The translations under genes were made by a program, and so were the position numbers. Below are positions 9,105-16,700 of a stretch of DNA of 64,000 nucleotides, one piece after another. The DNA is from Streptomyces griseoluteus (GTDB taxonomy: Bacteria > Actinomycetota > Actinomycetes > Streptomycetales > Streptomycetaceae). Each line of letters begins with the position of its first letter. The first letter of the stretch is position 1. The notes below the pieces were generated by a model. That model was not told where the DNA came from. It was given only the letters and a program-made list of their open reading frames with translations, and did no database searches. The DNA is taken from positions 47,997-111,996 of the forward strand of contig JOBE01000019.1 of assembly GCA_000717735.1 (NCBI GenBank), in the 5' to 3' direction.

Positions 9105-9386
9105 TCAGACGGTCTCGGGAAGCTCGTCGAGACCCTCGGCGACCAGCTTCGCCAGACGGTCCAGAGCGGCCTCGGCACCCTCGGCCTCCGAAGCGAGGAC
9201 GATCTCCTCGCCGCCCTGCGCGCCCAGGCCGAGCACCGCGAGCATGGAGGCGGCGTTCACCGGAGTGCCGTCGGACTTGGCGATCGTCACCGGAACGCCG
9301 GAAGCCGTGGCGGCACGGACGAAGATGGACGCGGGGCGGGCGTGGAGGCCCTCGGCCCAGCCGACGTTGACGCGGCGCTCAGCCAT
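9105..9386 (-). CDS. ptsH: HPr phosphocarrier protein of the PTS
   Basis: A 93-residue HPr, which carries phosphate from enzyme I (PtsI) to the EIIA sugar components of the phosphotransferase system in the cytoplasm. The active-site motif GLHARPAS gives phosphorylated His15, and the conserved helix region NAASMLAVLGLG contains Ser47, equivalent to the regulatory serine of low-GC HPr. The length is close to that of other Streptomyces HPr proteins. The start is the ATG at 9386 (MAERRVNVG) after GAAGGG; an in-frame ATG five codons upstream is poorly placed. The gene is divergent from the acetyltransferase gene, and three TGCACGG repeats lie in the shared upstream region. Confidence 0.96.
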   Translation of the reverse strand: MAERRVNVGWAEGLHARPASIFVRAATASGVPVTIAKSDGTPVNAASMLAVLGLGAQGGEEIVLASEAEGAEAALDRLAKLVAEGLDELPETV

Positions 9387-9518
9387 GGTGTTGCCCTTCA
9401 AGTCTTAAGCGGTTGTCTAGACCAGTCTCTCACGGGATGCTCCGTGCTCACGCCGACCTCCGGCCCGGATCGGACCGCCTTCCGGCCCTCACCCGCCACG
9501 GGCGGCGCGCTCCCCCTG

Positions 9519-9566
9519 TGCACGGGAGTGCCCCCGCGTTGCACGGGGTGCCCCTACCTTGCACGG
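9519..9566. repeat. Three direct TGCACGG repeats at about 21-bp spacing
   Basis: TGCACGG occurs at 9519, 9540 and 9560, the first two within longer copies (TGCACGGGaGTGCCCC and TGCACGGgGTGCCCC). The spacing is two helical turns and the site lies between the divergent ptsH and acetyltransferase genes, as expected for a regulator-binding array. The protein that would bind is unknown. Confidence 0.5.
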
Positions 9567-9610
9567 CGTACACCCGTCACGCGACCGGTGCCACCGTCGT
9601 GTCGCGGCCG

Positions 9611-9616
9611 TAGGCT
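9611..9616 (+). promoter_or_regulatory. Leaderless-type -10 element of the acetyltransferase gene
   Basis: TAGGCT lies 6 nt before the ATG and no Shine-Dalgarno sequence is present. This places transcription start at or within a base of the start codon, the usual pattern for leaderless actinobacterial mRNAs. Confidence 0.6.
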
Positions 9617-9622
9617 GGCCCC

Positions 9623-12600
9623 ATGCAGAGCGCGTCGGAGCAGTCGGGAGCGGCGGAACGACCGGCATCACCGGCCCGCCGGGAACCACGGGACCCTGAT
9701 CACCCCGACCACCCCGACTATCCCGACCACTGGGAAGCGGACGTGGTGCTCCGCGACGGCGGCACCGCGCGCATCAGGCCCATCACCGCCGACGACGCCG
9801 AGCGCCTCGTCAGCTTCTACGAGCAGGTCTCGGACGAGTCGAAGTACTACCGCTTCTTCGCCCCCTATCCCCGGCTCTCGGCGAAGGACGTCCACCGCTT
9901 CACCCACCACGACTTCGTGGACCGGGTCGGGCTCGCGGCGACCGTGGGCGGCGAGTTCATCGCCACCGTCCGCTACGACCGCATCGACGAACGCGGCCTG
10001 CCCGCCTCCGCCCCGGCCGACGAGGCCGAGGTCGCCTTCCTCGTCCAGGACGCCCACCAGGGGCGCGGAGTCGCGTCCGCCCTGCTCGAACACATCGCGG
10101 CGGTCGCGCGGGAACGGGACATCCGGCGCTTCGCCGCCGAGGTCCTCCCCGCCAACAACAAGATGATCAAGGTCTTCACCGACGCGGGCTACACCCAGAA
10201 GCGCAGCTTCGAGGACGGCTCCGTACGGCTCCACCTCGACCTCGAACCCACCGACCGCTCCCTCGCCGTCCAGCGCGCCCGGGAGCAGCGGGCCGAAGCC
10301 CGCTCCGTGCAACGCCTCCTCACCCCCCGGTCCGTCGCGGTCGTCGGGGCCGGGCGGGCACCGGGCGGCGTCGGCCGCACCGTCCTCCGCAACCTCCTCG
10401 GGGCCGGCTTCGCGGGCCCGGTGTACGCGGTCAACGCCGCGCTCCCCGCCGGCGAGGCGGCGGAGCTGGACGGCGTCCCCGCGTACCGCTCCGTCGGGGC
10501 CATCGGGGAACCAGTCGACCTCGCCGTCGTCGCCGTCCCCGCCGAGCGGGTCCCCGAAGCCGTCGCGGACTGCGGCGAACACGGGGTACGGGGTCTCGTC
10601 GTCCTCTCCGCCGGATACGCGGAGAGCGGAGCCGACGGCCGCGAGCGGCAGCGCCAGCTCGTCCGCCAGGCGCGCTCGTACGGGATGCGGATCATCGGCC
10701 CCAACGCCTTCGGGATCATCAACACCACCGACGACGTCCGGCTCAACGCCTCCCTCGCGCCGCAGATGCCGGCCGCCGGACGGATCGGGCTCTTCACCCA
10801 GTCCGGCGCGATCGGCATCGCCCTCCTCGCCGGGCTGCACCGGCGGGGCGCCGGGCTCTCCTCCTTCATCTCCGCCGGAAACCGCGCCGACGTCTCCGGC
10901 AACGACTTCCTCCAGCACTGGTACGACGACCCGGGGACCGACGTCGTCCTCCTCTACCTGGAGTCCATCGGCAACCCCCGGAAGTTCACCCGGCTGGCCC
11001 GCCGCACCGCCGCCGTCAAGCCGGTCGTCGTGGTCAAGGGCGCCCGCCACAGCGGCAGCGCCCCGCCCGGCCACCGCGTGCCGGTCACCCGCATCCCGCA
11101 CGCCACGGTGTCCGCGCTGCTGCGGCAGGCGGGGGTGATCCGGGTCGACACCGTCACCGAACTGGTCGACGCGGGACTGCTCCTGGCCGCCCAGCCCCTG
11201 CCCACGGGGCCCCGGGTCGCGATCCTGGGCAACTCCGAGTCGCTCGGCCTCCTCACGTACGACGCCTGCCTGACCGAAGGGCTGCGCCCGCTGCGGCCGC
11301 TCGACCTGACGACTGCGGCCGAGCCGGCGGACTTCCGGGACGCGCTGGCGGCGGCCCTCGCGGACGAGACGTCGGACGCGGTCGTCGTGACCGCGATCCC
11401 GTGGGTGGGCGAGAACGGCGCCACCGAGTTCGGCGACGGCGAGGTCCTCGCGGCCTCCCTGCGCGAGGCGGTCGCCGCCGCCCCCGCCCCCACGAAGCCG
11501 GTCGTCGTCGTCCACGTCGAGATGGGCGGCCTCGCGGAGGCCCTCGCGGTCGCGACGAGCACGCGCCCGGCGACCCGGGGGCGGGGCGCAGGGAGCGGTG
11601 CGCCGGCGAACGCACCTGCGACCGCACCTGCGACCGCGGGTGCCGGTGCCACTGCCGCGACCGAGTCCCGCCCCGGGGCGCCGACCCGGCCGAGCCCCGA
11701 CGGCCCGGCCGAGCCCACCGCGGCCGCGCCCTTCGCGCCCGCCATGCCCTTCGCGCCCGCCATGCCCTTCGCGCCCGGCACGTCCTTCGCGCCCGGCACG
11801 TCCGGGGACCAGGCGGACCCGGCGCAGGGTCCCAAGACCACCGGCAGCGCGCCGTCGGCGACCATCCCCGCCTACCCCGCCGCCGAGCGGGCCGTCCGCG
11901 CGCTGGCCGAGGCCGTGCGGTACGGGCAGTGGCGGCGCCAGGCCGCCGACCCCGGGCGGGTGCCCGAGTACGAGGACATCGACGAGGCCGGGGCCGCCGC
12001 GCTCATCGAGCGGGTGCTCGGCGGTGGCGACGAAGCCGACCCGCGCGGTGTGACCCTCGACACCGACCAGACCCAGGAGCTGCTCGCGCGGTACGGGATC
12101 GCCGTACTGCCGACCCTGCCCGCACCCACGCCCGGCGCCGCCGTCGCCGCCGCCGGCCGGCTCGGCTACCCGGTCGCCCTCAAGACGACCGCGCCCCACC
12201 TCCGCCACCGCCCCGACCTCGGCGGCGTACGGCTCGACCTGGCGACCGAGGAACAGCTGCGCACGGCGTACGCCGAGCTGACCGAGGTCCTCGGCACCCC
12301 GGAGGAACTCCAGCCGGTCGTGCAGGCCATGGTTCCCCGGGGCGTCGACACCGTCGTCCGCTCCGCCATCGACCCGGCCGTCGGTGCCGTCCTCTCCTTC
12401 GGCCTCGCGGGCGCCGCGTCCGAGCTGCTCGGCGACACGGCCCACCGACTGGTTCCGGCCACGGACCGGGACGTCGCGGAGCTGATCCGTTCCCTCCGCA
12501 CCGCCCCGCTGCTCTTCGGCTGGCGCGGCTCCGCCCCCGTCGACACCCCGGCCCTCGAGGAGGTCCTGCTCCGGGTCTCCCGGCTCGTCGACGACCACCC

Positions 12601-12742
12601 CGAGGTGGTCGCCGTCTCCCTGGAGCCCGTGGTCGTGGCACCACGCGGCCTCTCGGTCCTCGGCGCCACCGTCCGACTGGCCCCGCCACCGCCCCGAACC
12701 GACCTGGGCCCCCGCAGCCTGCCGAGCTACTCAAGGGCCTGA
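9623..12742 (+). CDS. GNAT-acyl-CoA synthetase (NDP-forming) fusion, Pat-type protein acetyltransferase
   Basis: A 1039-residue fusion. Residues about 30-210 are a GNAT acetyltransferase domain with the acetyl-CoA loop QGRGVAS. Residues about 225-650 are the CoA-binding and succinyl-CoA-ligase-like parts of an ADP-forming acyl-CoA synthetase. Residues about 650-750 are a low-complexity Ala/Pro linker. The remainder is an ATP-grasp-like domain (YPVALKTTAPHL, GVRLDL). In enteric Pat the GNAT domain is C-terminal; the N-terminal GNAT order seen here is that described for Streptomyces lividans Pat, which acetylates an acyl-CoA synthetase lysine. The likely job is control of acyl-CoA synthetases by lysine acetylation. 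It is probably translated from a leaderless message. Inside the linker an 18-bp DNA unit is repeated four times (11729-11800). Confidence 0.9.
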   Translation: MQSASEQSGAAERPASPARREPRDPDHPDHPDYPDHWEADVVLRDGGTARIRPITADDAERLVSFYEQVSDESKYYRFFAPYPRLSAKDVHRFTHHDFVDRVGLAATVGGEFIATVRYDRIDERGLPASAPADEAEVAFLVQDAHQGRGVASALLEHIAAVARERDIRRFAAEVLPANNKMIKVFTDAGYTQKRSFEDGSVRLHLDLEPTDRSLAVQRAREQRAEARSVQRLLTPRSVAVVGAGRAPGGVGRTVLRNLLGAGFAGPVYAVNAALPAGEAAELDGVPAYRSVGAIGEPVDLAVVAVPAERVPEAVADCGEHGVRGLVVLSAGYAESGADGRERQRQLVRQARSYGMRIIGPNAFGIINTTDDVRLNASLAPQMPAAGRIGLFTQSGAIGIALLAGLHRRGAGLSSFISAGNRADVSGNDFLQHWYDDPGTDVVLLYLESIGNPRKFTRLARRTAAVKPVVVVKGARHSGSAPPGHRVPVTRIPHATVSALLRQAGVIRVDTVTELVDAGLLLAAQPLPTGPRVAILGNSESLGLLTYDACLTEGLRPLRPLDLTTAAEPADFRDALAAALADETSDAVVVTAIPWVGENGATEFGDGEVLAASLREAVAAAPAPTKPVVVVHVEMGGLAEALAVATSTRPATRGRGAGSGAPANAPATAPATAGAGATAATESRPGAPTRPSPDGPAEPTAAAPFAPAMPFAPAMPFAPGTSFAPGTSGDQADPAQGPKTTGSAPSATIPAYPAAERAVRALAEAVRYGQWRRQAADPGRVPEYEDIDEAGAAALIERVLGGGDEADPRGVTLDTDQTQELLARYGIAVLPTLPAPTPGAAVAAAGRLGYPVALKTTAPHLRHRPDLGGVRLDLATEEQLRTAYAELTEVLGTPEELQPVVQAMVPRGVDTVVRSAIDPAVGAVLSFGLAGAASELLGDTAHRLVPATDRDVAELIRSLRTAPLLFGWRGSAPVDTPALEEVLLRVSRLVDDHPEVVAVSLEPVVVAPRGLSVLGATVRLAPPPPRTDLGPRSLPSYSRA
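11729..11800 (+). repeat. 18-bp in-frame tandem repeat in the Pat linker
   Basis: Four consecutive 18-bp units encode FAPAMP, FAPAMP, FAPGTS, FAPGTS in the linker between the CoA-ligase and ATP-grasp parts. The last two units share a variant third half, so the array grew by duplication more than once. Copy number is likely to vary between strains. Confidence 0.75.
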
Positions 12743-12760
12743 GTGGGCCCCACCGCCCCG

Positions 12761-12766
12761 TAGGAT
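12761..12766 (+). promoter_or_regulatory. Leaderless-type -10 element of the DUF5998 gene
   Basis: TAGGAT ends 7 nt before the ATG at 12774, the classic leaderless spacing. It argues for MAKTGTTTQG as the true N-terminus rather than the ATG at 12765, which overlaps the -10 itself. Confidence 0.6.
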
Positions 12767-12773
12767 GGAGTCC

Positions 12774-13370
12774 ATGGCGAAGACCGGTACGACGACCCAG
12801 GGGCTGCGCGCGGCGATCGAGCGCAGCGGCTACTACCCGGCCCTCGTGGCCGAGGCGGTGGAGGCCGCCGTCGGCGGCGAGGCCGTCGCGTCGTACGTGG
12901 TGCACCAGGAGACCACCTTCGACGCGAACGAGGTCCGGCGCCACGTCACCGTGCTCGTCCTGACCCCGCACCGCTTCATCGTCAGCCACACCGACGAGCA
13001 GGCCGCCGACACCAGCTCCCCGACGCCGTACGCCACGACGTCCACCGAGTCCGTGAAGCTCGACCGGATCTCGTCCGTCGTTGTCAGCCGCGTGGTCGCC
13101 AACCCGGAGTCGTACACCCCGGGCACGCTGCCCCGCGAGGTGGTCCTCACCATCGGCTGGGGCGCCGTCTCGCGGATCGACCTGGAGCCCGCCGCCTGCG
13201 GCGACTCCAACTGTGACGCCGACCACGGCTACACGGGCAACGCCACCGCCGACGACCTCAGCCTGCGGGTGAGCGAGGCCGGTGACGGACCGGACACCGT
13301 GCGGCAGACCCTGGTCTTCGCCCAGGCCCTCTCCGAAGCCATCGCGGCCACCGCCGCCCCCACCCGCTGA
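12774..13370 (+). CDS. DUF5998 family protein
   Basis: A 198-residue cytoplasmic protein beginning MAKTGTTTQGLRAAIERSGYYPALVAEAV, of which the first blocks match a family widespread and strongly conserved in Streptomyces (DUF5998). There are no signal peptide, membrane segments or catalytic motifs that I recognise. A Cys pair (AACGDSNCDADHGY) near residue 145 is conserved in type and could bind metal. The gene is probably leaderless, with TAGGAT 7 nt upstream. Its stop overlaps the ATG of the phosphodiesterase-like gene by one base, so the two are co-translated. The function is unknown. Confidence 0.85.
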   Translation: MAKTGTTTQGLRAAIERSGYYPALVAEAVEAAVGGEAVASYVVHQETTFDANEVRRHVTVLVLTPHRFIVSHTDEQAADTSSPTPYATTSTESVKLDRISSVVVSRVVANPESYTPGTLPREVVLTIGWGAVSRIDLEPAACGDSNCDADHGYTGNATADDLSLRVSEAGDGPDTVRQTLVFAQALSEAIAATAAPTR

Positions 13371-14575
13371 TGGTGCAGCCCGCCGCCGTGACCCATGGCT
13401 GGCCCGACGACCCGGTCCCGCTCGCGCCGGAGACCGCGCCGGTCCCCGAGTACACCTTCGGCTCCCTCGGCGACCTGCTGCCGACGCTCGTCGCCGGTCA
13501 GGGCGTGGCCGGTTTCACACCGCGCATCGCCGAGCTGGCCCCCGCCGACCGGAACTGCGTCTTCCTGATCGACGGGCTCGGCTGGGAGCAGATCGCGGCG
13601 CACCCCGAAGAGGCCCCCTACCTGACCTCGCTCCTCGGCTCCTCGCGGGGCGGTACGGGCCGCCCGGTCACCGCCGGCTTCCCCGCCACCACGGCGACGT
13701 CGCTCGCCTCCGTCGGCACCGGCCGCTACCCCGGTACGCACGGGCTGCCCGGCTACACCGTGCGCAACCCCGCGACCGGCGAGCTGATGAACCAGCTGCG
13801 CTGGAAGCCGTGGACCGCGCCGCACGTCTGGCAGCCGTACCCCACCGTCTTCCAGCTCGCGCACGACGCCGGGATCCACACCGCGCAGGTGTCCTCCCCG
13901 ATCTTCGAGCAGACCCCGCTCACCAAGGTCGCGCTCAGCGGCGGAACGTTCCACGGGCGGCTCTCCGGCGAGGAGCGCATGGACTTCGCCGCCGAGCAGC
14001 TCGCCGCCGGAGACCGCTCGCTGGTCTACACGTACTACAGCGAACTCGACGGCGCCGGACACCGCTTCGGCATCGACTCCGACGCCTGGCGCGGCCAGCT
14101 GATGTTCGTCGACCGGCTGGTGCAGCGGCTCGCCGAACAGCTGCCGCCCCGCTCCGCCCTGTACGTCACGGCGGACCACGGCATGGTCGACATCCCCTTC
14201 GACGAGCAGCACCGCATCGACTTCGACGAGGACTGGGAGCTGCGCGCCGGCGTCGCCCTCCTCGGCGGCGAGGGGCGGGCCCGCCACGTCTACGCCGTGC
14301 CGGGCGCCGAGGCGGACGTCCTCACCTGCTGGCGCGAGGTGATCGGCGAGCAGTTCTGGGTGGCGAGCCGCGACGAGGCCGTCTCCCTCGGCTGGTTCGG
14401 CGACGAGGTCGACGAGCGCGTGTACGGCCGGATCGGCGACGTCGTCGCCGCGGCCCACGACGACGTGGCGATCACCGCCTCCGTCAACGAGCCCCACGAG
14501 TCGGCGATGGTCGGCATGCACGGGTCGATGACCCCCGCGGAGCAGCTCGTCCCGCTGCTCGAAGTCCGTTCCTGA
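13370..14575 (+). CDS. Alkaline-phosphatase-superfamily nucleotide pyrophosphatase/phosphodiesterase
   Basis: A 401-residue enzyme of the type I phosphodiesterase/nucleotide pyrophosphatase group. Metal-site motifs are present in order: FLIDGLGW with Asp68, GFPATTATSLAS with the nucleophilic Thr at about 107, YSELDGAGHRFG, and YVTADHGMVD. These are the usual two-zinc ligands of the alkaline phosphatase fold, so it should hydrolyse phosphomonoesters or diesters. There is no signal peptide, unlike many relatives, so it probably acts in the cytoplasm. Its ATG overlaps the DUF5998 stop (TGATG), which implies a functional pair. The substrate is not evident. Confidence 0.9.
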   Translation: MVQPAAVTHGWPDDPVPLAPETAPVPEYTFGSLGDLLPTLVAGQGVAGFTPRIAELAPADRNCVFLIDGLGWEQIAAHPEEAPYLTSLLGSSRGGTGRPVTAGFPATTATSLASVGTGRYPGTHGLPGYTVRNPATGELMNQLRWKPWTAPHVWQPYPTVFQLAHDAGIHTAQVSSPIFEQTPLTKVALSGGTFHGRLSGEERMDFAAEQLAAGDRSLVYTYYSELDGAGHRFGIDSDAWRGQLMFVDRLVQRLAEQLPPRSALYVTADHGMVDIPFDEQHRIDFDEDWELRAGVALLGGEGRARHVYAVPGAEADVLTCWREVIGEQFWVASRDEAVSLGWFGDEVDERVYGRIGDVVAAAHDDVAITASVNEPHESAMVGMHGSMTPAEQLVPLLEVRS

Positions 14576-14624
14576 CCCCCTGCGTCGCACGCCCCCCCAC
14601 GACCTGAAAGGTCCCTGACCCGTC

Positions 14625-15275
14625 ATGCCCGAGCTGGTCTTCTTCTCCGGAACCATGGATTGCGGGAAGAGCACCCTGGCGCTCCAGATCGCCCACAACC
14701 GTGACGCGCGGGGGCTTCAGGGCGTGATCTTCACCCGTGACGACCGGGCGGGTGAGGGCAAGCTGTCCTCCCGGCTCGGGCTGGTGACGGAGGCGGTCGA
14801 GGCTCCGCAGGGCATGGACGTGTACGCGTACCTCGTGGCCCAGCTCTCGCAGGGCGGCAAGGCGGACTACGTGATCGTGGACGAGGCGCAGTTCCTCGCA
14901 CCGGAGCAGATCGACCAGCTCGCGCGGGTCGTGGACGACCTCGGTCTCGACGTCTTCGCCTTCGGGATCACCACGGACTTCCGTACGAAGCTGTTCCCCG
15001 GTTCGCAGCGGCTGATCGAGCTGGCGGACCGGATCGAGCAGCTCCAGGTCGAGGCGCTGTGCTGGTGCGGCGCGCGGGCCACGCACAACGCCCGAACGGT
15101 CGGCGGGGAGATGGTCGTCGAGGGCGAGCAGGTCGTCGTCGGCGACGTGAACCGGCCGGCCGAGGAGATCGGTTACGAGGTGCTCTGCCGCCGCCACCAC
15201 CGCAAGCGGATGACGTCGGCCTCCTCGCGGGCAGGCGCTCTTTCCCCGGACGTCCTCCCGGTCAACCACGCCTGA
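14625..15275 (+). CDS. tdk: Thymidine kinase (type II)
   Basis: A 216-residue type II thymidine kinase, which phosphorylates thymidine to dTMP in nucleotide salvage. The P-loop is GTMDCGKST (residues 9-17), followed by the Walker B-like VIVDEAQFL with the conserved DEAQF of the family. The lasso region and zinc site include CWCG (about residue 146) and VLCRRHH near the C-terminus, the latter having Cys plus His residues. The length is typical. The ATG at 14625 is preceded by GAAAGG at rather long spacing. It is the last conserved-type gene before the accessory block that starts at about 15.4 kb. Confidence 0.94.
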   Translation: MPELVFFSGTMDCGKSTLALQIAHNRDARGLQGVIFTRDDRAGEGKLSSRLGLVTEAVEAPQGMDVYAYLVAQLSQGGKADYVIVDEAQFLAPEQIDQLARVVDDLGLDVFAFGITTDFRTKLFPGSQRLIELADRIEQLQVEALCWCGARATHNARTVGGEMVVEGEQVVVGDVNRPAEEIGYEVLCRRHHRKRMTSASSRAGALSPDVLPVNHA

Positions 15276-15468
15276 CGGCTCCGGGACGCTTTCGTCCACG
15301 GGGCCGGCCCACCGGCGGTGGCAGGATCGTGCACGGTGCGGAGGCAGGAGCATGCCAACGGGGAGTCCTGCGGAGGAGGGGGTTCGCTGGGATGCTTCTG
15401 GTGTGGTCGGGGATATCGTCCCGGGCACCTCTGAGGCACGGCGCCGGGGCGCCGGGAGGGGAAGAACC

Positions 15469-15669
15469 ATGATGCGAACGGCCACCAGCAAGGCTGCCCG
15501 GGGGATCGCGGCGGCGGTGCTGACCGCGCTGGCGACGGCAGGGGCGTTCACCGCCCACGCGGGGAGCGCCACACCGGCGAGCGGTGACGCCGTCGTCGTG
15601 GCGGACGGCTGTCCCGACCCCCGGAACGCGTGTTGGGTCAACGGCTGGCAGGAGAAGCCGGGCACCTGA
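15469..15669 (+). CDS. Small secreted peptide, unrecognised
   Basis: A 66-residue ORF starting at ATG 15469 with GGAGGGGAAG as ribosome site. Residues 1-32 form a signal peptide (Lys/Arg start, hydrophobic AAAVLTALATAGAFTAHA, small residues at the cleavage site). The mature part is about 34 residues with two Cys (DGCPDPRNACWVNG), enough for one disulfide. I do not recognise a family. It precedes the TrmB-like gene by 114 bp on the same strand and might be a secreted signal or a remnant. It lies at the left edge of the lantibiotic region, but nothing links it to that pathway except position. Confidence 0.6.
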   Translation: MMRTATSKAARGIAAAVLTALATAGAFTAHAGSATPASGDAVVVADGCPDPRNACWVNGWQEKPGT

Positions 15670-15783
15670 TCCTGTGCGGTGAGCCCGCCACGGGGGTGGG
15701 TCCAGCGGTCCGGGTGCCGAGCACGACGCGCGGACCACCGCCTTTCCAGTCCCTCGTCACCGACCGACCGTGGAGCACCGCCG

Positions 15784-16593
15784 ATGCACCGCATGCAGAT
15801 CCTGGGAATCACCCCTGCGGAGGAGGAGACGTACCGCCACCTGTTGAGGCATCCGGGCAGCGGCGTCGGCGAGATCGTCGCCGCCCCGTGGCACCCGTCC
15901 GGGACCGGTGCGGCCGCCGTGGGGCGACTGAAGGCTCTGGGCGCCGTGGTCGAGCGCGACGGAGTGCTGTGGCCGGAGGAGCCGAAGGCGGTGGTGGCCC
16001 TGCTGGCCGAGCGGCTGCTGGCCGAGCTCCACACCATCACCCGCAGCCTTGCCCAGGTCTACACGGTGGTGCGCTCCCTGGAGGACGAGGCGGACGAGGC
16101 GGCCGTCGCCGCCGGCCGGCCCGAGGCTGGTGACACCCCTCCGCCGGACAGCCGGCTGGTGGAGCGGATCACCGATCCCACCGCGTTGCGGGCGAGGGTG
16201 GAGGCCCTTGCCCTGAGTACCCGCTCCGAGGTGCTGGCGGGTGGGCTCTGCGAGGAGGTCGACAGCCGGGTCCTTCGGCTGACCTTGCCGCTGGGCCTGC
16301 GGATGCTGGACCGCGGCGTCACCGTACGGCTCCTGGTGTGGCAGTCCATGCTCGCCGACCCGGCGGTCGTCGCCCATGTGCGCCAACTGGCCGACGCGGG
16401 CGCGCGGGTGCGGGTGCTGGCCTCCTCGGACAGCCCGATGGCGGTGTGCGACGGCGGGACCGCGCTGGTGCCGGTCGAGCCCTCGGACATCGCCAAGGGC
16501 GCGTTCGTGACGACCGAACCCGGCATGGTGAGCACGGTCGTCAACCACTTCGAGCGGCTCTGGGCGGACGCCCGGGAATTCGGGGACGGCTGA
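15784..16593 (+). CDS. TrmB-like regulator paralogue without the C-terminal LuxR HTH
   Basis: A 269-residue protein starting MHRMQILGITPAEEETYRHLL with GGAG upstream of ATG 15784; earlier in-frame codons lack a ribosome site. The N-terminal about 70 residues resemble the TrmB winged helix, followed by a helical linker and a PLD-like/ligand-type domain ending VVNHFERLWADAREF. It is a clear paralogue of the convergent gene at 16695-17690: VHHMAVLGLTAAEEELYRHLL, VVNNFERLWAGAEDF and the TLVPVDP/ALVPVEP block all align. It stops where the other protein continues into its LuxR-type helix-turn-helix. It may therefore dimerise with, or titrate, the full-length regulator, or bind DNA only through its N-terminus. 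Confidence 0.8.
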   Translation: MHRMQILGITPAEEETYRHLLRHPGSGVGEIVAAPWHPSGTGAAAVGRLKALGAVVERDGVLWPEEPKAVVALLAERLLAELHTITRSLAQVYTVVRSLEDEADEAAVAAGRPEAGDTPPPDSRLVERITDPTALRARVEALALSTRSEVLAGGLCEEVDSRVLRLTLPLGLRMLDRGVTVRLLVWQSMLADPAVVAHVRQLADAGARVRVLASSDSPMAVCDGGTALVPVEPSDIAKGAFVTTEPGMVSTVVNHFERLWADAREFGDG

Positions 16594-16604
16594 CGGCCGG
16601 GTCA

Positions 16605-16700
16605 CGCCCCGGCTGTCGCCCCACGGGCTGTCAGACCTCTTGACTGCCAGACCCACGGGCTGTCAGTCCCACCGACTGCCAGCCCCACCGGCTGTCAGAC
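16605..16700. repeat. 16-bp tandem repeat, six units, between convergent regulators
   Basis: Units begin at 16605, 16621, 16637, 16653, 16669 and 16685 with consensus CCACGGGCTGTCAGAC. The period is exactly 16 bp. The last unit runs over the stop codon of the minus-strand regulator (16695-16697), so that gene's final codons lie within the array. Confidence 0.8.
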
